Part shown: in pieces, positions 30,840 to 38,119 of the stretch
Layout of the letters: each line of letters starts with the position of its first letter
How positions within the stretch are numbered: the stretch's first letter is position 1
Assembly: GCF_002910825.1 (NCBI RefSeq)
Contig: NZ_NEUB01000918.1
Coordinates: 1-38,119, forward strand
Length of the DNA stretch: 38,119 nt
Reading direction: 5' to 3'
Source: Streptomyces sp. SM1
Lineage (GTDB): Bacteria > Actinomycetota > Actinomycetes > Streptomycetales > Streptomycetaceae
Position numbers and translations under genes: made by a program
The notes under the pieces: model-generated
Told to the model about the DNA's origin: nothing
Databases searched by the model: none
What the model saw: only the letters and a program-made list of their open reading frames with translations

Positions 30840-33800
30840 ATGCCCGACAACGACCGTCGCCAGGAAGACATCAGCGTCCTGGACCAGGCGCTGGAGCTGT
30901 ACTCCAGTGCTTCGGTCCTTACACTGCTGCGTGCGGCACTTGAGTCTCCAGGCTGCGCCCGCTTCCATGAGCACCTCCTGCTCATCTTCGCCCGCTCTCT
31001 GGCGGCCCCGGCCCGGGACGGGCGGGCCGCGACCGTACGGGACCTGCCCGTCCTCCTTCACACGGCCCTCCAAGCCGCCCGCAGGGGCATCACAACGCAC
31101 CGCTTTCCGAACAGCCCCGCCGATGCCGTGCGCTTCACGCTCAAGGGTCGCCGGTACCTCGTCCATCCCGGCGACCTCGACCATCCGCTCCCCGTTCTGC
31201 GAAGTCTGCGAGACACAGCCGACGCCGTGGACAACCACCTGATCCAGGTCCGTGGCTTCGGCATCGACGATGTCCTCGAACTCGCCCTGCGCCACACCGA
31301 CCACACCGTCGCGTGCCTCGCCGCGGCCTGGCCGCCGGCAGACGAAGCCGAACCGATGCGCGGGCAGATCACGTGTGAGGTAAGCGGGGCCGAGATCACG
31401 GCAGCTGCCGGACTCGGCATCGACCATCTGACTACAGCGGCCGCCGACGATCCGGAGCGGACGACGGCCGCGCTCGCCTACCTCACCCGGAACCTCAACG
31501 AACTTCCCCTCCTCTACGACCCCGGACTGCCTCTTCTCGGCCCCACCCTGCTCATCTCGGACGGCGAGCGGACAGTCCCCGTGCCTGCCTCCACCGCCTT
31601 GGAGGCCGTCACTGCGGCGGCCGCCGATCTGCTGGACGCCCACCCGGCGCCGCCCGAGGCCCTGATGCAGCTGCGGCGCCGCGCGGCCACTCGCGTGGCA
31701 GGCCTGCTCGGTCTGGATCACGCGCCGGCCGAGCCGGAGGAGGTGTGCCGGATCAGCTCGTTGTCCCACCGTCTGGAGATCGCGATCGTTGCCACCCTCG
31801 GCGATGACCTGGCGGTCCTGGTGGAGAAGGCACGCACCGAGCTGTCGAGTGCACCAGCTGGTACGGGGAGGCTCGTCATCTACGCCGGCCCGAGGTTCCT
31901 GGGTCGCGAGGTGATCACCGACACCCTCTACGTCCACGTCGAGGAGCTCACCGAGATCTTCTCCGCGGCCGGCGGCGACCTGACGAAGGTGGCGCTGTGG
32001 GTGCTGGAGCTCACCGAGCACCCCGGTTGCGACGCCGTGGCGTACTACGACGTCCTCGACGCATGGACGGCCTGGTCCATGAAGGCAGCGCTTCTGCCGC
32101 CCGGCCCCGCCGGCGAGGGCGGCGTGGTGGTGGAGCCGTGTGGGTGGGACGTCTCCTGGGAGCGAGCGGCACTGTGGGCGCGCACGGACGATCTGCTGGC
32201 CGCGACCGGACTGCCGCCCGCGATCGACTGGGCCGACTGCCGCCTTGCCGCCGCATCCGAGGGCGATGGCCAGTGGGCCGACCTGCGTCAGAGGCTCAAC
32301 GAAGGCATCGTGAAGGCCTGCATCAGCACGCACCCGCCGCTCGTCATCGTCGCCACGCTCGACTGCGACGAGCGGGCCCTGCTGGACGAGGCCTCCTTGG
32401 CCGGACTCGCCGACGGTATCCGGGGCACCCTCGCCGCAGACGCCAGCCTCACCCAGCACTCCACCCTGCCCGACCGCCGGCCGGTCCTTCTGCATCTGAC
32501 CGAGACCCTCCAGCCCCACCGTCCGGCCGCCGACCTGGCGCCGGAGGTTCCGGACGATGCTCTGGCACTACAGATCGGCCTGGACGAGGAAGCAGCTCGC
32601 ATCGACCTCGTCCTCGACCCGCTATTCCTGGCCCGCTTTACGGAGGACGGCCACCGTGTCCTCGGCCTCGTCCTCAACCACACCATCGGCCGCCTCCGCA
32701 CCGCCCACGGCGCCAAGAACGGGCTCAATCAGGCGGACTTCAGCAACGCGTGGGACGCGGCGGTCCCCATCCTCACCTGGTACGCCGGCGACCCCTACGC
32801 ACCGCCGCCCGCCCCGCACCACTACCTGCCGAGCAGCACGCCTCATGTGCGTGTCCGCGCGCTGCGCGTCGCCGCCGACGCGGTGCGCGCCGCAGGCCTG
32901 CCGGCCGGCACGTTCACCGGCCGCGAGGCTGTGGGCCGCGAAGGACACGCCAGCCAGCTCCTGACCGCCCTGGAAGACGGTCTCACCGGTCAGCTCCGCG
33001 CCCACCGTCCCGACCTGGTGCCCGCACTGGTCCGCCACCTCAACGCAGCGCTCGCCACCCGCACTGAGGGCCGTCGGGAATCCCTGACCGGTCTGGTTCA
33101 CGCCGGAGGAAAGCCCTGGCAGGAAGAGGCAGAGCGGCGGGAGTCCGACGGCGCCGCCATCACCACCGCCCTGCAACTGCTGATCCAGCAGGCCCTGATC
33201 ACCCCGCCCGCCGGCGACAAACCCACCGACCTCATCGCCCTGGCCGAACTGACCGCGCTGGCCGAACTCCTCCTGCGCACCGCGCTGGTCGCCATCCCCG
33301 CCAGCCGCGGCCTGCACCCGGCCACCCTCACCGTCCATCCCAGCGGCGTCTTCACCCTCGACGGCGCCACCACAACGTCAGGCGCTGACAGCCCAGAACA
33401 TCTGGGACTCGACATCGCGGCCTACCGCAACGCCCAGGAACAGGCCTGGTTCGCCCGTGCCCGCCAGAGCCATCCCCAACCCCTTGCCCCCGAGGAACTG
33501 TTCACCGCCCGCCGCGGCGGGCGCACTCCGATCGCCTTCACCCGCCTGAACCCACCACCGGGCAGCACCCTGACTCAGGCCGACCGCGACCTCACCGCCT
33601 GCTGGGGCTGCGGCCTCGACGGGCTCGCCGCCGTACTCGCCACCGCAGCCGACTGGCCCACCCGCCCGGACGGAACCGCCTTCACCAGCCGCCAGGACCT
33701 CGCCCGCGAGGCCGCAGCCTGGTCCCAGCTGCCCGAAACCCAGACCCGGGCCGCCGTCGACCAGCTGGTCCTCGACCCGGCCAACGCGGCCGGCTCCCTC

Positions 33801-34484
33801 GACCACGCCTATGCAGAGGTCGAGCGCCGCATCCGCCCCACCACCCACCCACTGATCGCCCACGACGACGGCATCATCATCGCGCCCTGGCTCGTACATA
33901 CCTCCCAGCAGCTGTACGCCGCCGGTCTCGCTGACGGACGCCTGCCGCGCCCAGACGCTCCCGCGAAGGTGACCGGCCTTCTAGAGCGCCATCGCCAGCA
34001 GCAGAACAACCAGCTCGAGACCGACCTCGCCCAGGCCGCAGCCCGCGCGGGCCTGCCCCACCTCTCCCGCCTCGACCGCGGGCCGGCGGCCGCCGCCGAC
34101 ATACCCGGCCTCCCCGGTGAGGTTGACCTCCTCGTCGCCGACCCCCGGGGCCGGCTGTGGGTCATCGAGGCGAAGAACCCCCAACGCGCCGTCGGCATCC
34201 ACAAGGTCGCCCAGAACCTCGGGCGGTTCACCGGCTACCGAAAAAAGCTGCTGGCCAAGGCCGAAGTGATTCGCGCCCATGCCGCGGCAGCAGCACGGGC
34301 GTGCGGCGTCCAGACAGCGCGGGACTGGACGGTCACACCCCTCTTCGTCACCCGGAACATCGATCCCGCCGCCTTCACCACCGATCCTCAGATCGCCTTC
34401 ACCACCATCGACCACCTCGCCGCCCTGCTGGCCGACGGCACAGAACCCAAGGCCGGATGGAACCAATCACCCGCCCGTCCCTGA
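30840..34484 (+). CDS. large protein (1214 aa) with C-terminal PD-(D/E)XK nuclease signature
   Basis: ATG 30840 follows GGAGAGG at six bases. The N-terminal 1050 residues are helical, Ala/Leu/Asp-rich and match no family I know; a short segment CWGCG lies near residue 922. The C-terminal domain has GEVDLLVADPRGRLW then VIEAKNPQ: Asp1096, Glu1110 and Lys1112 fit the D-x13-ExK core of PD-(D/E)XK nucleases such as NERD-like or restriction enzymes, followed by a helix with QNLGRFTGYRKK. There is no helicase, SAM or NTPase motif. The gene stands alone, next to recombinase and transposase remnants. A single-gene defence or DNA-processing role is an inference from this context. Confidence 0.75.
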   Translation: MPDNDRRQEDISVLDQALELYSSASVLTLLRAALESPGCARFHEHLLLIFARSLAAPARDGRAATVRDLPVLLHTALQAARRGITTHRFPNSPADAVRFTLKGRRYLVHPGDLDHPLPVLRSLRDTADAVDNHLIQVRGFGIDDVLELALRHTDHTVACLAAAWPPADEAEPMRGQITCEVSGAEITAAAGLGIDHLTTAAADDPERTTAALAYLTRNLNELPLLYDPGLPLLGPTLLISDGERTVPVPASTALEAVTAAAADLLDAHPAPPEALMQLRRRAATRVAGLLGLDHAPAEPEEVCRISSLSHRLEIAIVATLGDDLAVLVEKARTELSSAPAGTGRLVIYAGPRFLGREVITDTLYVHVEELTEIFSAAGGDLTKVALWVLELTEHPGCDAVAYYDVLDAWTAWSMKAALLPPGPAGEGGVVVEPCGWDVSWERAALWARTDDLLAATGLPPAIDWADCRLAAASEGDGQWADLRQRLNEGIVKACISTHPPLVIVATLDCDERALLDEASLAGLADGIRGTLAADASLTQHSTLPDRRPVLLHLTETLQPHRPAADLAPEVPDDALALQIGLDEEAARIDLVLDPLFLARFTEDGHRVLGLVLNHTIGRLRTAHGAKNGLNQADFSNAWDAAVPILTWYAGDPYAPPPAPHHYLPSSTPHVRVRALRVAADAVRAAGLPAGTFTGREAVGREGHASQLLTALEDGLTGQLRAHRPDLVPALVRHLNAALATRTEGRRESLTGLVHAGGKPWQEEAERRESDGAAITTALQLLIQQALITPPAGDKPTDLIALAELTALAELLLRTALVAIPASRGLHPATLTVHPSGVFTLDGATTTSGADSPEHLGLDIAAYRNAQEQAWFARARQSHPQPLAPEELFTARRGGRTPIAFTRLNPPPGSTLTQADRDLTACWGCGLDGLAAVLATAADWPTRPDGTAFTSRQDLAREAAAWSQLPETQTRAAVDQLVLDPANAAGSLDHAYAEVERRIRPTTHPLIAHDDGIIIAPWLVHTSQQLYAAGLADGRLPRPDAPAKVTGLLERHRQQQNNQLETDLAQAAARAGLPHLSRLDRGPAAAADIPGLPGEVDLLVADPRGRLWVIEAKNPQRAVGIHKVAQNLGRFTGYRKKLLAKAEVIRAHAAAAARACGVQTARDWTVTPLFVTRNIDPAAFTTDPQIAFTTIDHLAALLADGTEPKAGWNQSPARP

Positions 34485-34767
34485 CCCGGCACCGCGCACC
34501 GTCCCCTTCCGTCCGCATACCCATCCCCGCCGGACACCCCCCATTCCGGCAGGACTCCTTCGCCGCCGCACTGGGGGCTCCGGACGGGCGGGCCGCCGCC
34601 GGACGCCCGCCAGCACGGCCCGGCGCGCGAAGGGCACGCACCAGTGCGAGCGTGGAGGAAGGAGCGATACCCCAGGCTTTGCGCTGGGTGCACAGGATGG
34701 AGCACGGTCATGGCTCGGGCGATATGAGACGGCATCCAGAAAGGCCCCTCCGAAGCATGCTCACGCG

Positions 34768-34944
34768 TTGACCAGCCGCTCCCGCGTCACCGGCACGAGC
34801 AAGGCGGAACTGCAGAAACTGAGCAAGACCGGGTTGTACGAGTGGGCCGAGCAGAGGGTCCCGAGGCGGTCCAAGATGAGTCGCGAGCAGCTCATCAGCT
34901 CACTTCCCGGTCCCCGACACCGACGCAGCAAGAGCCCTGCCTGA
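34768..34944 (+). CDS. small SAP/Rho-N-like ORF (about 58 aa), start uncertain
   Basis: The frame reads GTSKAELQKLSKTGLYEWAE followed by RSKMSREQLISSL, matching the helix-turn-helix rhythm of SAP or Rho N-terminal-like domains (TKAEL...RSKMSKEELI) found in small actinobacterial proteins that bind DNA. TTG 34768 is the nearest plausible start, without a good ribosome-binding site. The upstream 34485-34767 stretch may be its decayed 5' part and holds no other gene. Confidence 0.45.
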   Translation: MTSRSRVTGTSKAELQKLSKTGLYEWAEQRVPRRSKMSREQLISSLPGPRHRRSKSPA

Positions 34945-35267
34945 ACGGCCGCGAGGGCTCGCCCCAGGGCACCACTGGCGTCGCGGGGGGACCGTGCGGA
35001 AAGGACGAGTCAGTCGGTGTCTTCCGGGACCGCATCCCCCGGCTGACGCGTCTGGGAGGCATAGCGGGGCTGGGCGCACTACCGTCGTACGCGCCTTGCC
35101 TTGACAGGACGGTGGGGCTTCGGGCGGCCCTCACCGCGCGCCCTGGTCAAGGGCCGCCCTCCACCGCCCTCGACGGGACGTCGCCGACAGTCCCGTCGTC
35201 CAATCAGTGCATCTATGGATGTGGTCACCGATGCCGGGCTCCGTCTCACCTTCCGGTGCGGCACGCC
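34945..35267. other. gap with no recognisable feature
   Basis: About 320 bases between the SAP-like ORF and the recombinase remnant. No coding-like frame, clear repeat or terminator is seen. It may hold decayed recombinase or insertion-site sequence. Confidence 0.4.
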
Positions 35268-35585
35268 AAAGGGCCTCAGCTTCCTGAGGCAGTCGGCGCG
35301 ATCCGGATCTTCTCGGACGAGGGCGTCTCAGGAACCACCGCAGGCACTGACCGCCCCGGGCTGCGCGAGCTGGTGGCGGAGTTGCAGGCCGGCGACGAAG
35401 TCGTCGTGTGGCGGTACGACAGGCTCGGACGGACCCTCGAGGCGATACGGGCCGTCGTTGAGCTGATCATCGCGAAAGGTGCGACGCTGCGCAGTCTCAC
35501 GGAGTCCCCCGCCAAGGGGCTGTTCTCGCTGAAGTTCATGATGGCCGCTGCCGAGTACGAGCACGCCTGGAAGCTGGAAAAGTAG
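35268..35585 (+). pseudogene. serine recombinase (resolvase) catalytic-domain fragment
   Basis: The sequence matches the middle of a resolvase/invertase catalytic domain: AIRIFSDEGVSGTTAGTDRP, then GDEVVVWRYDRLGRTLEAIR and GATLRSLTESPAKGLFSLKF. The N-terminal segment with the catalytic serine (YxRVS) is missing, as is the C-terminal DNA-binding domain: after AAAEYEHA the frame ends WKLEK and TAG. It is a dead remnant of a transposon or element resolvase and marks past insertion here. Confidence 0.75.
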
Positions 35586-35612
35586 GAGCACCGCCGGCCG
35601 CCGGCGAGAAAA

Positions 35613-35651
35613 GAAGATCCCCGCGGAGACGTGCGCTCCACGGGGATCTTC
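35613..35651. terminator. bidirectional intrinsic terminator
   Basis: An 11-bp perfect stem GAAGATCCCCG / CGGGGATCTTC with a 17-base loop lies between the plus-strand resolvase remnant and the convergent gene ending at 35669. Confidence 0.6.
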
Positions 35652-35668
35652 GGCGTTCAGAGTGGGTG

Positions 35669-35932
35669 TCAGGCACACCGTTCGATGCGCGTGGCCCCCG
35701 AGTCGTCCTGAAGCCCGGTGGCCAGGTCGTACCAGAAGCCACTACCCAGTCGGACCAAGGTCTTTTCCTCCCGACCTCCCCAGCCGGGGATTGCGGGGAC
35801 GTTGCGTCGGTCGAGGACGGTGGTCGTGCAGATGGACTCTCCGGCGTTCTCGTCGAGGCTGCTCTTGACGACGACCTTGTCGCCGGCCTGAAGGTTCGCA
35901 AGATCATTCGTGCTGATGGTGCTGGTGCTCAT
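35669..35932 (-). CDS. hypothetical 87-aa protein
   Basis: ATG 35932 begins MSTSTISTNDLANLQAGDKV. The rest is strand-rich (VVVKSSLDENAG, KTLVRLGSGFWYDLATG), like a small beta-barrel. It shares the small beta-domain style of the left-arm minus-strand proteins and may belong to the same pool of plasmid genes. Last gene before the terminator at 35613-35651. Confidence 0.6.
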   Translation of the reverse strand: MSTSTISTNDLANLQAGDKVVVKSSLDENAGESICTTTVLDRRNVPAIPGWGGREEKTLVRLGSGFWYDLATGLQDDSGATRIERCA

Positions 35933-35971
35933 GGCGCCGTGCTTCTTTCGGATCGAATCTGGACTGCGGTT

Positions 35972-36241
35972 TCAGTTCTGGGTCGCGCTCATGAGCGCCT
36001 TCTTCGCGCGGCGCTTCTCGGCAAGAGCCCGAAGGGTACGCAGGAGGATCCACCAGCACACGCCGCTGAAGGCGATGCTGACGATGATCGGCGTGTACTG
36101 GCCGGTCATGACGCAGAAGACCGCAGCCGGCGCGAGGACGATCACATTCGTCGCAATCATGAGGGTGAGGAGCACCCGGCCGATCGTCTTGACAGCGCGG
36201 TCGCGCCACGTCGAACCCGCGGTGCTGGTGGTGGCGTTCAT
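35972..36241 (-). CDS. small membrane protein (89 aa, two TM segments)
   Basis: ATG 36241 overlaps the stop of the upstream gene (ATGA). Two hydrophobic segments are clear: VLLTLMIATNVIVLAPAAVF (about residues 23-42) and PIIVSIAFSGVCWWILL (about 51-67). The ends are basic (RDRAVK, LAEKRRAKKA), suggesting both face the cytoplasm. Function unknown; it resembles the accessory membrane proteins common on plasmids. Confidence 0.65.
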   Translation of the reverse strand: MNATTSTAGSTWRDRAVKTIGRVLLTLMIATNVIVLAPAAVFCVMTGQYTPIIVSIAFSGVCWWILLRTLRALAEKRRAKKALMSATQN

Positions 36242-36792
36242 GCGCTGGGTCCTTCCTCGATGATGTAGATCTTCTCGGCGACGTAGGCGTCGTCCTGCTC
36301 CTCGGCTGCGCTCTCGACTTCATGGGAGATCTGGCCGATCACGGGGATCAGCGTCAGCCGGTCGATCGGGGAGGCCGTGCGGACGGTGATCACGGCGGTG
36401 GTGAGTCCGGCCACAGACGGGAACGTCACGCCGTCGAGCTCCGCGTGTGCGCCACGGATGCTGTAGCTCGCCGAAATGGGCACCGTGTGCCGCGGCAGCT
36501 CCGGCATCTGCTCTGCGCGTGCGTGCAACGCAGCACTCACTGCGCCATGAACATCAGCGAACTCGCTGGCGTGCAGGACCACCGGCGCAGCGTGCTCGTA
36601 GCCCGCCGCCACCTCGAAGGCGACCTTGGCGGCCTGGACGGCGCGCGTCGGACAGTGCGGTCCCGGGTAGACCTCGTCTCGCCCCGTCATCTCGGAGCAC
36701 CCGTGGCAGTGCGCGGGCCCCAGATCCGGAACGCAGTCGCAGCGCATGTGCTCCGTCTGTCGGCGATCAGTGGGTTCGAGGGGCTGGCTCAT
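36238..36792 (-). CDS. hypothetical 184-aa protein with N-terminal Cys/His cluster
   Basis: ATG 36792 opens with a possible zinc site: MRCDCVPDLGPAHCHGCSE and a later PHC (four to five Cys with His in the first 50 residues). A helical middle (AVQAAKVAFEVAAGYEHAAP) and a strand-rich end (ISASYSIRGAHAELDGVTFP, AVITVRTASPIDRLTLIPV) follow. No family is recognised. Coupled to the membrane protein gene downstream. Confidence 0.6.
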   Translation of the reverse strand: MSQPLEPTDRRQTEHMRCDCVPDLGPAHCHGCSEMTGRDEVYPGPHCPTRAVQAAKVAFEVAAGYEHAAPVVLHASEFADVHGAVSAALHARAEQMPELPRHTVPISASYSIRGAHAELDGVTFPSVAGLTTAVITVRTASPIDRLTLIPVIGQISHEVESAAEEQDDAYVAEKIYIIEEGPSA

Positions 36793-36867
36793 GGCTGTAC
36801 TCCTGGCGCTGGACGTGATCTTTCGAAGACCAGACCGAATCAGCTCCGCTGATCAGACAAAGAGAGA

Positions 36868-36904
36868 CCCCCGCCCAGCGAGCGTGATGCTCAGCAGGCG
36901 GGGG
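36868..36904 (-). terminator. intrinsic terminator after the Cys-rich gene
   Basis: Stem CCCCCGCC / GGCGGGGG (36868-36875 and 36897-36904), followed on the minus strand by TCTCTCTTTGTC. The remaining 36905-37088 stretch shows no convincing gene. Confidence 0.6.
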
Positions 36905-37088
36905 TTCTGCGGAGTTCAAGGAACCGGCGGACAGCCGGCCGTTCGGGTCGGCCTGCACCGGGAGGCGGGGGCGTTACGGCGCCGTCCTTGCGGCTCGGTG
37001 CGCCCCGGCGTAGTGCACCGAGCCCGTCCTGCTCGAGCAGGCCAACGGCCCCGCCCCCGCTGGTCGGCGCAGGCCGTGGGGGCGAGGT

Positions 37089-37523
37089 TCAGCGCATGCC
37101 CATGCTGGCCTCGATCGCGTCGCCCTCCTCCTGCTGGTCCTGCCAGCAGGGCTCGCATGGGTCGCTCTCGGAGCACTCCGGGCGGGGCTGGCCGTTGGGG
37201 CACAACTCACCGGCGGCCCCGGCGGGCTGGGCGGGGGTTCCGCCGGTGCCGCACACGCACGTGTGGGCGCAGCGCTCACAGTCCTCGCAGACCTGGTGCG
37301 GGCAGCAGCCGCAGGGCAGGAACCGGTTCGGCGGCAGGGTGCAGCGGTGCGTGGCCTCTGCGGCGGCCGCGGCCTCGGCCTCCTCGCGCTCCTCGCGCTT
37401 GCTGAGGAGTGCCTTCACGCAGGCCTGGCACGACACGTCGGTGCCGGGGGCCTCGAGGCTGCTCTCCGTGTCCTGCGGGAAGTACGTGCCGCACGCGCCG
37501 GTGTCGCCGATGCCGCCGTCCAT
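37089..37523 (-). CDS. Cys-rich protein (144 aa), 5' end probably cut by the adjacent IS
   Basis: The protein has about 17 cysteines in zinc-ribbon-like groups: SCQACV near residue 31, then CGCCPHQVCEDCERCAHTC, and CSESDPCEPC near the end, with an Ala/Glu-rich helix between. Multiple zinc sites are likely; function unknown. ATG 37523 has no good ribosome-binding site. The frame stays open and coding-like upstream (KANRGYAVHATRQ) until the IS end near 37568. The native start was therefore probably further upstream and has been lost to the insertion. Confidence 0.6.
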   Translation of the reverse strand: MDGGIGDTGACGTYFPQDTESSLEAPGTDVSCQACVKALLSKREEREEAEAAAAAEATHRCTLPPNRFLPCGCCPHQVCEDCERCAHTCVCGTGGTPAQPAGAAGELCPNGQPRPECSESDPCEPCWQDQQEEGDAIEASMGMR

Positions 37524-37567
37524 CTGCCTGGTGGCGTGTACGGCGTACCCGCGGTTCGCCTTCTTCC

Positions 37568-38119
37568 CAGGGCTTGATCAAGTTCCGTGAGTGTCTGGGT
37601 TGTTGGTGATGCCCAGGATGGCGAGTGCTCGTTCGGGTTCGTGGCGGATGGCGCGGGTGGTCTTGGCGATGTTGTCGGCTCCGAGGATCTTCAGGGTGCC
37701 GATGGCGAGGTTGCGGATGGTGGCCATGGCGCGGGGTGCGGTGCCGGTGTGAATGGTCGAGGCGTCCTCGGCGAACGTGACATCTCGGATGTAGTGGGAG
37801 GAGTTTTCGATTCCCCAGTGCCCCCGGATGGCGGTGGCGAGGTCGATGGGGCGGGTTTGATGGGCGGCGAGGCTGGTGACCGCGTAGACGTTCTCGCGGG
37901 TTTCGGGCCGGCCGGTGGGCTTGCGGCGGCGGTGGACCCGGATGGCGAGGTGGGCGTGGGGGAAAGCGATGCCGCCGAGGTTGTCGGCGATAGTGCAGGT
38001 TTTGATCGAGCGGGACTCGCGGCGGCCGTGGGCGGTGGCGGAGGCGGTGTGCTGGACCTTGATCGAGGTCCAGGGCAGGGCGGCGAGCTGGGCGTAGGCG
38101 GTGGGCTGGTTGGCCTTGA
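37568..38119 (-). mobile_element. ISAs1-family insertion sequence, one end
   Basis: The transposase end and the sequence change near CAGGGCTTGATCAAG suggest the IS boundary at about 37568. The rest of the element lies beyond the right edge, so the other terminal repeat and any target duplication cannot be seen. It interrupts the Cys-rich gene. Confidence 0.55.
37578..38119 (-). CDS. ISAs1-family transposase, C-terminal 180 residues
   Basis: The frame is open from the right edge to TGA at 37578. The conserved end of the DDE transposase is visible: REIRGHWG-like AIRGHWGIENSSHYIRDV with the catalytic Glu of the third acidic motif, then TFAEDASTIHTG and a helical tail MATIRNLAIGTLKILG. This is the usual end of ISAs1 (H-repeat-like) transposases. 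The start lies outside the window, so activity cannot be judged. Confidence 0.85.
   Translation of the reverse strand, partial: KANQPTAYAQLAALPWTSIKVQHTASATAHGRRESRSIKTCTIADNLGGIAFPHAHLAIRVHRRRKPTGRPETRENVYAVTSLAAHQTRPIDLATAIRGHWGIENSSHYIRDVTFAEDASTIHTGTAPRAMATIRNLAIGTLKILGADNIAKTTRAIRHEPERALAILGITNNPDTHGT

Noticed and set aside
29529..34484. Classical restriction-modification pair (methylase plus nuclease)
   Set aside because: The methylase-like protein lacks the catalytic motif and belongs to the partition operon, while the nuclease-domain protein has its own start region 550 bases away. No specificity subunit is seen.
1..38119. CRISPR arrays, tRNA or rRNA genes
   Set aside because: No regularly spaced repeats with unique spacers, and no TpsiC-arm/cloverleaf pattern, was found by eye on either strand.

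Overview
The window is uniformly GC-rich, with GTG/TTG starts, ATGA-type overlapping stop/start junctions and an Lsr2 nucleoid protein. This points to a Streptomyces-like actinobacterium. No ribosomal, central-metabolism or tRNA genes were seen. The content is that of a self-replicating extrachromosomal element, either a large plasmid or a phage-plasmid: its own polymerase and helicase, candidate origin sequences, and a partition operon. No capsid, portal, terminase, integrase or transfer genes were found in this segment.

Region by region: (1) About 1-19.2 kb is a long minus-strand array. Reading in the direction of transcription it holds an SF3 (D5-type) helicase, a 56-aa protein, a family B-like DNA polymerase, a 17-aa leader, several small unknown proteins, a VRR-NUC nuclease, an SNF2-like helicase, a strong hairpin terminator near 8.2 kb, then small proteins including a glutaredoxin-like one and a SufBD-like one. 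It ends in two copies of rarA-type AAA+ sequence, one truncated and one frameshifted. (2) 19.2-20.56 kb has no convincing gene. It carries the promoter of the array, an array of TGTACCAC/GTGGTACA inverted repeats that looks like iterons or operators, and a promoter-terminator pair that could make a short RNA. (3) 20.56-23.8 kb (minus) holds an unknown protein behind a palindromic operator, a CPBP membrane protease and a RecJ-like DHH nuclease. (4) 24.0-25.5 kb holds lsr2 (+, probably leaderless), a SLOG/DUF2493 protein and a frameshifted small gene (both minus). (5) 25.55-27.48 kb is non-coding, with DnaA-box-like sites, GTACGGGT repeats, large inverted repeats and 11-bp GGGAC-core repeats. 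It is the best candidate for an origin plus centromere. (6) 27.48-30.65 kb is a plus-strand operon: a ParR-like ribbon-helix-helix adaptor, a ParM/StbA-type actin, a 73-aa protein, a DNA-methylase-like protein without the catalytic NPPY motif, and a 121-aa protein. (7) 30.84-38.1 kb is accessory: a 1214-aa protein with a C-terminal PD-(D/E)XK nuclease signature, a small SAP/Rho-N-like ORF, a decayed serine recombinase, four small minus-strand genes, and an ISAs1-family transposase at the right edge.

Working model (inference): the helicase opens the origin, PolB copies it, and RecJ-like, SNF2-like, VRR-NUC and RarA-like proteins process replication intermediates. The actin-like operon segregates copies from repeats just upstream. 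Several left-arm genes are broken by single-base indels, some in homopolymers, and three TAG stops are followed in the same frame by coding-like sequence. The assembly should therefore be checked before these genes are called dead.
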